Source of the DNA: Dokdonella_A sp937902695
GTDB taxonomy: Bacteria; Pseudomonadota; Gammaproteobacteria; Xanthomonadales; Rhodanobacteraceae
Length of the DNA stretch: 64,000 nt
NCBI GenBank assembly: GCA_048498135.1
Contig: JBEHYO010000001.1
Coordinates: 1-64,000, forward strand
Direction: 5' to 3'
Positions 43,600 through 53,552 of this stretch are shown here, one piece after another. How positions within the stretch are numbered: the first letter of the stretch is position 1; each line of letters opens with the position of its first letter. The position numbers and the translations under genes are program-made. The notes under the pieces are model-generated. The model made no database searches, was not told the DNA's origin, and saw nothing but the letters and a program-made list of their open reading frames with translations.

Positions 43600-46500
43600 A
43601 TGACACCGAGCGAACCCGAATCCACGGGCGGCGCACCCGTCGCCGCCGACAAGCGCCCCACTCCGCCCGCGGCGCGCCAGCGCGTGACGCCCGAAAGCCG
43701 CGTCGAGGGCCTGACGCCGCCGGCGATCCGCTTCCTGCAAGCCGCCGCGCGCAGCCTCGAAGCGCGCGACGTCGAGACCGCCGCCGGCGCGCTCCGCCAG
43801 GCGCGCTCGATCGCGCCGCAACACCCGGAGATCCTCCGCTTCGAAGCGCTGCTCGAATACCGGCGCGGGCGCCTCGCCGAAGCGACCGCGCTGCTGAAGC
43901 AGGTCCTCGCCGCATGGCCGGACGACGCGATGGCGCTCGGCAACATGGGCTCGATCCACGCCGACAGCGGCCGGACGACCGAAGCGCTCTTGACCTTGAA
44001 CCGCGCCTGCCAGGTCGCGCCCGAACAGGCGGCGCCGTGGTTCAACCTCGGCAAGCTGCTCGATTCGCAGGCGTATGTCGCCGAAGCCGAGAAGGCGTTC
44101 GTGAACGCGCTCGCGCGCGCGCCGCGGCACCTGCCGGCGCGCATCGCGCACGGCGGCACGCTCGCCGCGCTCGGTCGCACCGACGAAGCCGCCGCCGAAT
44201 ACCGCACGGCGATCCAGCAGGAGCCGCGCTCGGTGCAGGCCTGGCTCGGCCTGGTCAACCTGAAGACCGTCCGCCTCGGCGAAGCGGAAACCGCCACGCT
44301 CGAACGCCTCCACGCCGACACGCGCCTCGCCGACAACGAGCGCACGGTCGCCGGCTTCGCGCTCGGCAAGGCGCTCGAAGACGCCGGCCGTCACGCCGAT
44401 GCCTACGCCGTGCTGACCTCGGCCAACGCGATGCGCCGCCGCGCCGCGCCGTGGGATGCGACGGCGTTCTCGCGCCAGATCGACGCGATCGCCGCGGCGT
44501 TTCCGGCGGCGGCGCCGGCACCGCTCGATGCCACGCTCGGCGCGCCCGTCATCTTCGTCGTCAGCCTGCCGCGCTCGGGCTCGACGCTCGTCGAGCAGAT
44601 CCTCGCCGCGCATCCCGACGTCGAAGGGGCCAGCGAGCTGCCGGATCTCGAAACCGTCATCCTCGAAGAATCCCTCAGGCGCCGGAAGCGCTTCCCCGAA
44701 TGGATCGCCGACGCGACGCCGGAAGACTGGCACCGCCTCGGTACGCGCTATCTCGAGCGCACCGCGCGCTGGCGCAAGCAGCGCACGCGCTTCACCGACA
44801 AGATGCCGGACAACTGGCTGCTGGTCGGCGCCGCATTGCGCATGCTGCCGAACGCGCGCGTCGTCAACGTGCGACGCGACGCGGTCGAAACGTGCTGGTC
44901 CTGCTTCAAGCAGCTCTTCGCGGCAGGACGCCACGGCTACAGCTACGATCTTGCCGACCTCGCCGAAACCTGGCGCGACTACGATCGCCTCTCGCGCGCC
45001 TGGAGCGAGCGCTTCCCCGACCGCGTGCGCGAGCAATCGTACGAAGCGCTGGTCGCCGATCCGGACGGCGAATCGCGCGCGCTGCTCGCCTTCGCCGGTC
45101 TCGCGTTCGATCCGGCCGTGCTGCGCTTCCATGAAGCCGGACGCAGCGTACGCACCGCGAGCGCCGCGCAGGTGCGCGAGCCATTGCGCGCCGACACCGC
45201 GCGCAGCGCCGCCTACGCCGACCTGCTCGACCCGCTGCGCCGCATGCTCGCGGCGCGCGAAGACGCGCCGGCCGTCGCATCGGATGAAGCGCGCATCGCC
45301 GCCGCGACGCAGCGCGGCGAGCGCGTGCAGGGCCTCGATCCCGACCTCGCGCGCGACGTGCTGCGCGCCGCCGCGCTGCTCGGCAGCGGACGTCCCGACG
45401 ATGCCGCGCCGCTCGTCGAACGCGCGCGTGCCGCCGCACCCGCGCACGCCGAAGTGCTGCGCCTGTCGGGCACGCTCGACAGCGCCCGGGGCCGCCACGC
45501 CGAAGCGATCGCCGCGCTTCGCAGCGCCGACGCAGCGAAGCCCGGCGACGCCTTGATCCTCAACACGCTCGGCGCGGCCGAGGCCGCCGCCGGCGAAACC
45601 GATCGCGCGCTCGCGACGTTCGTGCGCGCAGCCGCGGCCGATCCGCGCTTCGCCGGCGCCCGCTACAACCTCGGCACGCTGCTGGCGACACGCGGCGACG
45701 TCGATGCCGCGCGGGCCGCGTTCGAGGAAGCCGTCGCGATCGATCCCGCCTTCACGCCCGCGCGCGTCGCGCTCGCCGGCGTGCTCATTCGTCTCGACCG
45801 CACCGACGAGGCGAAGGCAGCGCTCCGCGCCGCGCTCGCCGGCACGCCCGCGCCCGCCGCCTGGGAAATGCTCGCGGAGATCGCTGCCGGCGAGCTCACC
45901 GCCGCCGAGCGCGGCGCGCTCGAAGACGAATACCGGCGCCCGCGACGTTCCACCCAGGAGCGCGCCGGACTGGCCTATGCGCTGGCGAACGTGCTCGAGA
46001 GTCGGGCGCAGTATCAGGAAGCGTTCGCGCTCTTCGCCGAAGCGAACGCGCTGCGCCGGCGCGACATCGAATGGGACGCCGCGCGCCACGCGCGCCGTTG
46101 CGAGCGCATCCTCGAAGCGTTCCCTGCGCATCCCGAGATCACGTCGACGTCGACGCTCGGCGAAGGCTGCATCTTCGTGCTCGGCCTGCCCGACGACGTC
46201 GCGGCCGCCGTCGCGCGCGTGCTGCGCGCGCATCCGTCGATCGGCCATGCGGGCGCACCGGATCCGGCGCGCCGGATCGCCGCCGAATCCGACCGGCGCC
46301 AGCAGACGTTCGCGCAGTGGGCGCGGCAGGCGACGCCCGCCGAGTGGCTGCGCCTCGGCCGCGAATACCTGGCCGAGCCGACGCCAGCCGGCGCAGGCTC
46401 GCATCGACTGTTCGATGCCGCCGCGCTTCGCCCCGAGCTTGCCGGCGCAATCGCGGCGATGCTGCCGGCCGCGCGCTTCGTCGCGATCGGCAACGACGCG

Positions 46501-46845
46501 CTCGAAAGCTGCTGGTCGTGCTTCCGCGCCGATTTTCACGACGGCGAACGCTACAGCGCCGATCTGGCCGAGCTCGCGCACTATCATCGCGACTTCGAAC
46601 GGCTGCTCGCGCGCTGGCAGGCGCGATTCGGCGCTCGCATCCACCGCGTCGATGCCGATGCGTTGCGCAGCGATTCCACGGGCGCGATCGCGGCACTCTT
46701 CGCGCACTGCGGCCTCGATGCCGCCGACGCCGCGCCGTCGGCCGATCTGCTGCGCCTTCGCGCGCATCCCGAAGCGCGTGTCTACGGCGATCTTCTGAAG
46801 CCTCTCGCGCGCATGCTCGCCGCGCAGCCCGCCGAGAACGCGTAG
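43600..46845 (+). CDS. Double-module TPR-sulfotransferase, second module degenerate
   Basis: A 1081-residue protein made of two TPR-plus-sulfotransferase modules in tandem. Module 1 (about 1-555) has TPR repeats at 45-200 and the PAPS-binding loop LPRSGST at 323-329, followed by VEQILAAHP and the 3'-phosphate block NVRRDAVETCWSCFKQ. Module 2 (about 560-1081) keeps the TPR part and overall layout, but at the same place reads LPDDVAA (863-869): the Arg, Ser, Gly, Ser and Thr of the loop are gone and its NDALESCWSCF lacks the Arg-Arg-Asp. Module 1 should be active with PAPS; module 2 is probably a non-catalytic binding module. Other members are single-module, so this is a fused duplicate. Acceptor unknown; TPST-like protein or peptide sulfation is possible. 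Confidence 0.9.
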   Translation: MTPSEPESTGGAPVAADKRPTPPAARQRVTPESRVEGLTPPAIRFLQAAARSLEARDVETAAGALRQARSIAPQHPEILRFEALLEYRRGRLAEATALLKQVLAAWPDDAMALGNMGSIHADSGRTTEALLTLNRACQVAPEQAAPWFNLGKLLDSQAYVAEAEKAFVNALARAPRHLPARIAHGGTLAALGRTDEAAAEYRTAIQQEPRSVQAWLGLVNLKTVRLGEAETATLERLHADTRLADNERTVAGFALGKALEDAGRHADAYAVLTSANAMRRRAAPWDATAFSRQIDAIAAAFPAAAPAPLDATLGAPVIFVVSLPRSGSTLVEQILAAHPDVEGASELPDLETVILEESLRRRKRFPEWIADATPEDWHRLGTRYLERTARWRKQRTRFTDKMPDNWLLVGAALRMLPNARVVNVRRDAVETCWSCFKQLFAAGRHGYSYDLADLAETWRDYDRLSRAWSERFPDRVREQSYEALVADPDGESRALLAFAGLAFDPAVLRFHEAGRSVRTASAAQVREPLRADTARSAAYADLLDPLRRMLAAREDAPAVASDEARIAAATQRGERVQGLDPDLARDVLRAAALLGSGRPDDAAPLVERARAAAPAHAEVLRLSGTLDSARGRHAEAIAALRSADAAKPGDALILNTLGAAEAAAGETDRALATFVRAAAADPRFAGARYNLGTLLATRGDVDAARAAFEEAVAIDPAFTPARVALAGVLIRLDRTDEAKAALRAALAGTPAPAAWEMLAEIAAGELTAAERGALEDEYRRPRRSTQERAGLAYALANVLESRAQYQEAFALFAEANALRRRDIEWDAARHARRCERILEAFPAHPEITSTSTLGEGCIFVLGLPDDVAAAVARVLRAHPSIGHAGAPDPARRIAAESDRRQQTFAQWARQATPAEWLRLGREYLAEPTPAGAGSHRLFDAAALRPELAGAIAAMLPAARFVAIGNDALESCWSCFRADFHDGERYSADLAELAHYHRDFERLLARWQARFGARIHRVDADALRSDSTGAIAALFAHCGLDAADAAPSADLLRLRAHPEARVYGDLLKPLARMLAAQPAENA

Positions 46846-46848
46846 ACG

Positions 46849-48480
46849 ATGATCGCAGGCGGCAAGCCGACGCGCACGTTCGCGAACCTGCCCGACGCCG
46901 CGCACGCGCAGGCGGGAGATCGCCTGAGCGGCCTCTCGGCCGACGAGCGCGCCGCGATCGTCGAGGCCTCGCAGCGCATTTCGCGCGGCGAGCTCGGCGT
47001 CGCCGAGCAGATGCTGCGCGGCATCCTCGCGGCGCATCCCGATCACACCGAGACGCTGCGCATGCTGGCGGTCGCATACCAGATCGGCGGCCACACGGGC
47101 GAAGCGATCGGCGTCGTGCGGTACGCGCAGCGCTCGAATCCGTCCGATGCGCTGCTGATGAACACGCTCGGCTCGCTGCTGCAGAGCGCCGGCGACATCG
47201 CCGGCGGCGGCGCGGCGTTCCGGCGCGCCTGCGAGCTCGATCCGAATCTCGCGTCGGCGTGGACGAATCTCGGCACGAACCTGTCGATGCAGTTCGACGT
47301 GCGCCAGGCGGAATCCGCCTTCGCGCGCGCCGTCGAGGTGCAGCCGACAGATGTCGCCGCGCGCATCCTGCATGCGAACGCGCTGAACGCGCTCGGGCGC
47401 ACCGACGAAAGCATCGCCGAGTTCCGCGCTGCGATCGCGACGAATCCGCGCTCCGCGCACGCATGGGCGGGGCTGGCCGAGATCAAGACCGTCGCTCTCA
47501 CGGCCGCTGACGTCGCCGCGCTCGAACGACTCCTCGCCGATCCCGCCCTCGGCGAGGAAGAGCGCGCCGTCGCGGGCTTCGCGCTCGGACGCGGCCTCGA
47601 GGGCCAGCAGCGTTACCCCGACGCATTCGCCGCGTTCGCGCGCGCGAATGCCGCGATGCGCAGCCTCATGCCGTGGGATTCGACCGCGCATTCGGCCTAC
47701 GTCGCCTCGATCGCCGCCGTGTTCGAAACGTCGCCAGCGATCGCGGGCGACGCCACGCGCGGCAGCGACGTCGTCTTCGTGATCAGCCTCCCGCGCGCGG
47801 GCTCGACGCTCGTCGAGCAGATCCTCGGCGCGCATCCCGACGTCGAAGGCGCCGGCGAGCTCAACGAGCTCGCGGTCATCGTGCAGGAGGAATCCTCGCG
47901 CCGCGGCGAGCCGTATCCCGACTGGATCGGCAAGGCGACGCCGGACGATTTCGAGCGCCTCGGCGCGCAGTATCTCGAACGGACCGCGCGCTGGCGCACG
48001 ACGCGGCGCGTGCACGTCGACAAGGCCGTGTTCAACTTTGCATTCGTCGGCGCGATCGCGGCGATGCTGCCCGGCGCGCGCATCGTCAACGTGCGGCGCG
48101 ATCCGCTCGAGACGGGCTGGTCGTGCTTCAAGCAGAGCTTCGCGCGCGGCCAGCAGGTGTTCTCGTACGCGCTCGACGACATCGGCGCGTACTGGATCGA
48201 CTACGACCGGCTGATGTTCTTCTGGCACGCGCGCTTCCCCGGGCGCATCTACGATCTCTCCTACGAAGCGCTCGTCGCCGCACCCGAGGCCGAGATCCGC
48301 CGCCTCCTCGATTTCTGCGCGCTGCCGTTCGCGGCGAGCTGCCTCAGGTTCCACACGAGCGCGCGCGTCGTCCGCACCGCGAGCGCAGCGCAGGTGCGCC
48401 AGCCGATGCGCGTCGATACCGCGCGCGCCGCGAGCTACGGCGCGCTGCTCGATCCGTTGCGCCGCGCGCTCGGCATGTAG
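46849..48480 (+). CDS. TPR-repeat sulfotransferase, array member 2
   Basis: A 543-residue cytoplasmic protein with N-terminal TPR repeats (about 40-210) and a C-terminal sulfotransferase domain of the Sulfotransfer_3/TPST-like kind. The PAPS loop is LPRAGST at 314-320 (Ala for the usual Ser at position 4), then VEQILGAHPDVEGAGEL and NVRRDPLETGWSCFKQ with the Arg and Ser that hold the 3'-phosphate. It starts three bases after the stop of the double-module gene, so both are on one message. Among array members it shares the ending ASAAQVRQPMR, which caps the domain. The acceptor is unknown. Confidence 0.92.
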   Translation: MIAGGKPTRTFANLPDAAHAQAGDRLSGLSADERAAIVEASQRISRGELGVAEQMLRGILAAHPDHTETLRMLAVAYQIGGHTGEAIGVVRYAQRSNPSDALLMNTLGSLLQSAGDIAGGGAAFRRACELDPNLASAWTNLGTNLSMQFDVRQAESAFARAVEVQPTDVAARILHANALNALGRTDESIAEFRAAIATNPRSAHAWAGLAEIKTVALTAADVAALERLLADPALGEEERAVAGFALGRGLEGQQRYPDAFAAFARANAAMRSLMPWDSTAHSAYVASIAAVFETSPAIAGDATRGSDVVFVISLPRAGSTLVEQILGAHPDVEGAGELNELAVIVQEESSRRGEPYPDWIGKATPDDFERLGAQYLERTARWRTTRRVHVDKAVFNFAFVGAIAAMLPGARIVNVRRDPLETGWSCFKQSFARGQQVFSYALDDIGAYWIDYDRLMFFWHARFPGRIYDLSYEALVAAPEAEIRRLLDFCALPFAASCLRFHTSARVVRTASAAQVRQPMRVDTARAASYGALLDPLRRALGM

Positions 48481-48556
48481 CGCCGCGCCGGCGCCCGGCT
48501 GGACAAAAGCGGCTCCAGCGGCAATTCTTGCCGGCACGTTCGTCCCGATACCCACG

Positions 48557-50194
48557 ATGACCACCTCCGCAAGCGCCGGCAGACCGGCTCCCGCCGACGA
48601 TGCCGCGGCAGCGCGATTCGATCGCGCCGAAGGCCTTTCCGAAAGCGGGCGTCGCCTCCTGCAGCAGGCGGCCGAAAGCATCCGCCAGCGCCAGCCCGAT
48701 GCTGCCGAGGCGCATCTCGCCTCCGTCGGCGCGCTGGCGCCTGCGCATCCGGAAGTGCTGCGCCTGCGCGCGCTCGTCGCGCAGATCCGCGGCAAGCACG
48801 AAGACGCGGTGACGCTCCTTCGCCGCGTCGTCGAAGCGACGCCCTACGATGCGCTGCCGTGGAACAACATCGGCACCTCGTTCGCCGAAACCGGCGATCT
48901 CGACGCGGCGATCGCGGCGTTCAGGCGCGCGGCCGAGCTCGCGCCCCGGCGCGCCGCGCCGTGGTTCAATCTCGGCCGCGCGCTCGACAGCGCCGGCCGC
49001 ATCGACGAGGCGCACGAGGCGCTGACGAACGCGCTTGCGCACGATCCCGGGCACGTCGCCGCACGCTTGACGCTCGGGCGCGTCCTGCAGTTCATGGGCC
49101 GCATCGACGAAGCGGAAGCCGAGTTCCGGCGCGTGCTCGCCGCGCATCCGGATTCCGCGCTCGCCTGGTATGGCCTTTCGACCGTGCGCACGGCGCGCTT
49201 CGACGCCGACGAGACGCGCACGATCGAGCGCGTCTACGGGCGCGGCGATCTCACGCGCGAGGAGCGCATCGGCGCGGGCTTCGCGCTCGCCAAGGCGCTC
49301 GAAGATCAGCAGCGCTACGGCGAAGCATTTGCCGTGCTGACCGCGGCGAACGCGACCAAGCGCCGCACGCTGCTGTGGGATGCGCGCGCCTTCGCGTATC
49401 ACACGACCAATATCGCGACGGCGTTCGCCAGACCCGCCGCGACCAGCGCGCCGCCCGATCTCGGCAGCGAAGTCATCTTCGTGTTCGGCCTGCCGCGCTC
49501 GGGCTCGACGCTGGTCGAGCAGATTCTCGCCGCGCATCCCTCGGTGACCGGCGCGAACGAGCTCGACGAGCTCAATCTCGTCATCGCCGACGAATCGCGC
49601 CGGCGCCGCAAGCCGTTCCCGATCTGGGTGCCGGACGCCGGTCCCGGCGACTGGGAGCGGCTCGGCCGCGACTATCTCGCGCGCACGGCGCGCTGGCGCG
49701 AGGAGCGCCCGGTCTTCACCGACAAGGGCCTCACGAACTGGGGTTACGTCGGCGCGCTCGAAGCGATGCTGCCCGGCGCGCGCCTCGTGAACACGCGCCG
49801 CGATCCGGTCGAGAACTGCCTCGCGTGTTTTCGCCAGTCGTTCGCGCGCGAGCTCGGCTTCACGTACGACCTGGCCGAGATGGCCGCGTTCTGGCGCGAC
49901 TACGACCGTCTCATGCGGCTCTGGCAGCAGCGCTATCCCGGCCGGATCCACGACGTCGTTCATGAGCGGCTCGTCGTGGAACCGGAAGCCGAGATCCGCG
50001 CGCTGCTCGCATCGTGCGGCCTCGCGTTCGACGCGGCGTGCCTGCGCTTCCACGAGGTCGAGCGCAACGTGCGCACCGCGAGCGCGGCGCAGGTGCGCCA
50101 GCCGCTCCGCGCCGACACCGCGCGCGCGTCCCGCTACGGCACGCTGCTCGATCCGCTGCGCGCGATGCTGGCCGAGGCGCCCGCGCCGCACTGA
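48557..50194 (+). CDS. TPR-repeat sulfotransferase, array member 3
   Basis: A 545-residue paralogue with the same plan: TPR repeats at about 45-205 (LDAAIAAFRRAAELAPRRAAPWFNLG) and a sulfotransferase domain from about 300. The PAPS loop LPRSGST is at 312-318, the following helix is VEQILAAHP, and NTRRDPVENCLACFRQ forms the 3'-phosphate site, where the Ser before Cys is replaced by Ala (CLACF for CLSCF). A 76-base gap separates it from member 2, long enough for its own promoter. It closes with TASAAQVRQPLRADTARAS. Activity is likely but the altered 3'-site is worth noting. Acceptor unknown. Confidence 0.92.
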   Translation: MTTSASAGRPAPADDAAAARFDRAEGLSESGRRLLQQAAESIRQRQPDAAEAHLASVGALAPAHPEVLRLRALVAQIRGKHEDAVTLLRRVVEATPYDALPWNNIGTSFAETGDLDAAIAAFRRAAELAPRRAAPWFNLGRALDSAGRIDEAHEALTNALAHDPGHVAARLTLGRVLQFMGRIDEAEAEFRRVLAAHPDSALAWYGLSTVRTARFDADETRTIERVYGRGDLTREERIGAGFALAKALEDQQRYGEAFAVLTAANATKRRTLLWDARAFAYHTTNIATAFARPAATSAPPDLGSEVIFVFGLPRSGSTLVEQILAAHPSVTGANELDELNLVIADESRRRRKPFPIWVPDAGPGDWERLGRDYLARTARWREERPVFTDKGLTNWGYVGALEAMLPGARLVNTRRDPVENCLACFRQSFARELGFTYDLAEMAAFWRDYDRLMRLWQQRYPGRIHDVVHERLVVEPEAEIRALLASCGLAFDAACLRFHEVERNVRTASAAQVRQPLRADTARASRYGTLLDPLRAMLAEAPAPH

Positions 50195-50242
50195 GCCGGG
50201 CGTTTGCTAAGCTCGCGCTCCGACATTTCGACCGATTCGACG

Positions 50243-51880
50243 ATGAGCCTTCCCGAAACCGAGGCGCCGCCCCAGGCGACGCGCGATGCGGACGCGCCGG
50301 CGCAGCTCGACGTGCGCTTCGCCGACTTGCCGCTGCGCGCGCAACGACTCCTGCGCGATGCGCGGCGCGCCCTCGACGCACGCGACATGCGGCAGGCCGA
50401 TGCGCTGCTGGAGCGCGGCAAGAGCTGGGCCGGCGATCATCCGGAATACCTTCGCCTGTTCGCGATCGCGCGCCAGCTGCAGGGCCGCCCCGCCGAGGCG
50501 GTCGCGGCGCTGCGCCGCGCGCTCGAAATACGGCCGGGCGACGCGCTCCTGCTGATGAACCTCGGCACCGCGCTGCGCGGCGCGGGCGATCTCGACGCGG
50601 CGGTCGTCGCGCTGCGCCGCGCCTGCGAGCTCGCGCCCGACCTTGCTGCCGCCTGGTACAACCTCGGCCGCACGCTCGGCCAGGCCGGGCGCACCGGCGA
50701 GGGACACGAGGCCTACGAACGTGCGCTCCGCCTCGATCCCGGTCACGTCCGCGCGCGCATCGGCCTCGCCGACACGCTGCGCACGTTCGGCCGCATCGAC
50801 GACGCCGCGAAGGAATACCGCAGCGTGCTCGGCAAGCCGGGCTCGATGCAGGCGTGGCTGCGCATCGCGAACATGAAGACGGTGCGCTTCACGGCCGAGG
50901 AGACGAAGGACCTCGAGCGGCTCTTCGCGATGCCTGGCACGAGCGACGACGATCGCGTCGTCGTCGGCTTCGCGCTCGCCAAGGCGCTCGAGGACGCGAA
51001 CCGCTATCCCGAAGCGTTCACCGTGCTCAGCACCGCGAATGCGATCAAGCGCCGCCACGTGCAGTGGGACGCGCACCAGTTCAGCGATCGCATCGACGGC
51101 ATCATGAAGGCGTTCGCGCAGCCGCCCGCGAGCGCGTCGCCGCCCGACCTCGGCCACGAAGTCATCTTCATCGTGAGCCTGCCGCGCTCGGGCTCGACGC
51201 TGACCGAGCAGATCCTCGCCTCGCATCCCGACGTCGAAGGCGCCAACGAGCTGCCCGATCTCGGCAACGTGCTCGAAGCGGAATCCAGGCGCACCGGCCT
51301 CGAGTTTCCGGACTGGGTGCCGAAGGCGACGCCGGAGGACTGGCGCCGCATGGGCGAGTCGTACCTCGAGCGCACCGCGCGCTTTCGCCGCGAACGCGGC
51401 CGTTCCACGGACAAGGCGCTTTCGAATTGGCGCGTCATCGGCGCCGCGATGGCGATGCTGCCCGGCGCACGCTTCGTGAATTGCCGGCGCGATCCGGTCG
51501 AGACGTGCCTGTCGTGCTTCCGCCAGGTGTTCTCGCGCGGCCAGGCGTTCACGTACGACCTTTCCGATCTCGCCGCCTACTGGCGCGACTACGACCGCAC
51601 GATGCGCTTCTGGCATCCGCGCTATCCGCACGCGGTGCGCGATCAGGTCTATGAAAAGCTGCTCGCGGATCCCGAAGCTGAGACGCGCGCGTTGCTGCAG
51701 TTCTGCGGGCTCGAATGGGATCCGGCCTGCCTTCGCTTCTACGAGACGCCGCGCCACGTGCGCACGATCAGCGCCGCGCAGGTGCGCGAGCCGCTGCGCG
51801 GCGACACCGCGCGCGCGCCGCTGTATCGCGAACTATTGACGCCGCTGCGCCTCGCACTCGGTATCCGCCGAGAGCAATGA
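50243..51880 (+). CDS. TPR-repeat sulfotransferase, array member 4
   Basis: A 545-residue paralogue. ATG at 50243 was chosen; a longer frame reading starts upstream of the likely promoter TGCTAAGCT (50205-50213). TPR repeats cover about 45-205 with canonical G..A...A.P pattern (AAWYNLGRTLGQAGRTGEG). The PAPS loop is LPRSGST at 313-319, then TEQILASHPDVEGANEL, and NCRRDPVETCLSCFRQ is the complete 3'-phosphate site. All catalytic-loop residues are intact, so this is a good candidate for an active enzyme. It is 48 bases after member 3 and 4 bases before member 5. Acceptor unknown. Confidence 0.92.
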   Translation: MSLPETEAPPQATRDADAPAQLDVRFADLPLRAQRLLRDARRALDARDMRQADALLERGKSWAGDHPEYLRLFAIARQLQGRPAEAVAALRRALEIRPGDALLLMNLGTALRGAGDLDAAVVALRRACELAPDLAAAWYNLGRTLGQAGRTGEGHEAYERALRLDPGHVRARIGLADTLRTFGRIDDAAKEYRSVLGKPGSMQAWLRIANMKTVRFTAEETKDLERLFAMPGTSDDDRVVVGFALAKALEDANRYPEAFTVLSTANAIKRRHVQWDAHQFSDRIDGIMKAFAQPPASASPPDLGHEVIFIVSLPRSGSTLTEQILASHPDVEGANELPDLGNVLEAESRRTGLEFPDWVPKATPEDWRRMGESYLERTARFRRERGRSTDKALSNWRVIGAAMAMLPGARFVNCRRDPVETCLSCFRQVFSRGQAFTYDLSDLAAYWRDYDRTMRFWHPRYPHAVRDQVYEKLLADPEAETRALLQFCGLEWDPACLRFYETPRHVRTISAAQVREPLRGDTARAPLYRELLTPLRLALGIRREQ

Positions 51881-51884
51881 CCGC

Positions 51885-53552
51885 ATGGCCGACGAACGTA
51901 CCGGGAGCGCGACACCGTCGAACAGGCCGTGGCAGGCCAACGTTCGCATCGACCGCGCAGCCGTGCCGGCCGACCGCGCGATGAATCCGCGCATCGCCGG
52001 GCTGCCGCAGCGCGCGCAGAGGCTTTTCGTCCGCGCCGAACGCTGGATCGAGCGGCGCGAGTTCGACGTCGCCGAGCGCATGCTGCGCGAAGCGCTCGAC
52101 GCCGCGCCGGGCCACGCCGAGGTGTTGCGGCTGCTGGCCGTCACGCAGCACGTGCGCCAGCGCTATCCGCAGGCGATCGAGCTGTTGCGCCGTGCCGAGG
52201 CCGCGCAGCCGGCCGACGCGCTGATCCAGAACAATCTCGGCAGCGCGCTCGCCGAAATGCGCGACATGGACGGCGCAATCGCCGCATTCCGCCGCGCGAC
52301 CGAGCTTGCACCCGAGATTCCGACGTCGTGGTTCAACCTCGGCAAAGCCTACGAGGCGACGCTGCGTCACGACGACGCCGAAGCGGCGTATGCACGAGCG
52401 ATCGCCGTCGATCCGGACGGCTTCCCGGCCTACGAGCAGCGCGGCAAAGCGCTCCGCGCGATGGGCCGCATCGACGAAGCCGCGGCCCAGTTCCGTCGCG
52501 CGATCGAGCTCGCGCCGACATCGGCCGAAGCGTGGGCCGGCCTCGCCGGGCTCGACGCATCGAAGCTCGACGATGGCGATGTCGCGCGGATCGCGGCGCT
52601 TTATGCGCGCCGCGACCTCACGACATCCTCGCATTGCCTGTTCGGCCTTGCCTACGCGCTCGCGCTCGAAGCGCGCGGCCGCTATCGGGAGGCGTTCGAC
52701 ACGACGCTTGCCGTGCACGCGATCCGTCGCCGGCAGAACGGCTGGAACGCGGCCGACGCGAGCCGCGTCGTCGACGACATCGCGGATGCGTTTGCCGCAC
52801 CGGCAGCCGGCGCCGGCGATGCGTCGCTCGGCAGCGAGGTGATCTTCATCGTCGGCATGCCGCGCTCGGGCTCCACGCTCGCCGAGCAGATTCTCGCCGC
52901 GCACTCGCAGGTGCAGGGCGCGGGCGAGCTGAGCGCATTGCCGGACATCATCCGCGAGGAATCGGCACGCCGCGGCGTCGATTTCCCGCATTGGGTCGAC
53001 GATGCGACGCCGGACGACTGGTCGCGACTCGGCCGCGAATACCTTGCACGCACGGCGCGCTGGCGCACGACGCACGCGCGTTCCACCGACAAGAACCTCC
53101 AGAACTGGCAGCTCGTCGGCGCGATCCGCGCCATGTTGCCGGGCGCACGCATCGTCGATTGCCGGCGCGACGCGCTCGAAGCCGCGTGGAGCGCCCTCAA
53201 GCTCCAGTACGGCAACGTGCTGCCGTTCACCTGCGGCATCGACGAGATCGCGAGCTGGCGACGCGACTACGAGCGGCTGATGCGCCACTGGGATGCGATC
53301 GCGCCCGGCGCGGTGCTGCGCTTCGAGTACGAGGCGCTTGTCGCCGAGCCTGACGCACGCATCCGCGCATTGCTCGATTTCTGCGTCCTTCCGTTCGATG
53401 CGGCGTGCCTCGCGTTCCACGACGTCCAGCGCGATGTGCACACGGCGAGCGCGGCGCAGGTCCGTTCGCCGCTGCGTCGCGATACCGCGCGCGCGGAGCG
53501 CTACGGCGCGGTGCTGGATCCGCTCAGGGCCGCGCTCGGATCGCCTGCGTGA
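51885..53552 (+). CDS. TPR-repeat sulfotransferase, array member 5
   Basis: A 555-residue paralogue beginning four bases after member 4. TPR repeats lie at about 60-220. The PAPS loop is MPRSGST at 325-331 (Met in place of the usual Leu), followed by AEQILAAHSQVQGAGEL. The 3'-phosphate block is more divergent: DCRRDALEAAWSALKLQ, without the paired Cys seen in the others. The AYALALEARGRYREAFDT repeat before the catalytic domain is shared by all members. It overlaps member 6 by 4 bases (GTGA). The divergence around the acceptor-facing helices suggests a different acceptor from members 1-4, which is inference. Confidence 0.92.
   Translation: MADERTGSATPSNRPWQANVRIDRAAVPADRAMNPRIAGLPQRAQRLFVRAERWIERREFDVAERMLREALDAAPGHAEVLRLLAVTQHVRQRYPQAIELLRRAEAAQPADALIQNNLGSALAEMRDMDGAIAAFRRATELAPEIPTSWFNLGKAYEATLRHDDAEAAYARAIAVDPDGFPAYEQRGKALRAMGRIDEAAAQFRRAIELAPTSAEAWAGLAGLDASKLDDGDVARIAALYARRDLTTSSHCLFGLAYALALEARGRYREAFDTTLAVHAIRRRQNGWNAADASRVVDDIADAFAAPAAGAGDASLGSEVIFIVGMPRSGSTLAEQILAAHSQVQGAGELSALPDIIREESARRGVDFPHWVDDATPDDWSRLGREYLARTARWRTTHARSTDKNLQNWQLVGAIRAMLPGARIVDCRRDALEAAWSALKLQYGNVLPFTCGIDEIASWRRDYERLMRHWDAIAPGAVLRFEYEALVAEPDARIRALLDFCVLPFDAACLAFHDVQRDVHTASAAQVRSPLRRDTARAERYGAVLDPLRAALGSPA

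Noticed and set aside
43435..48795. A 1786-codon open frame antisense to the sulfotransferase genes, and similar long antisense frames (for example 48344-50191, 50207-51757, 51768-54023)
   Set aside because: They exist because GC-rich codons leave few stops on the opposite strand; their translations are Arg/Ala/Glu-rich without domains or ribosome-binding sites, and the plus strand has clear protein families.
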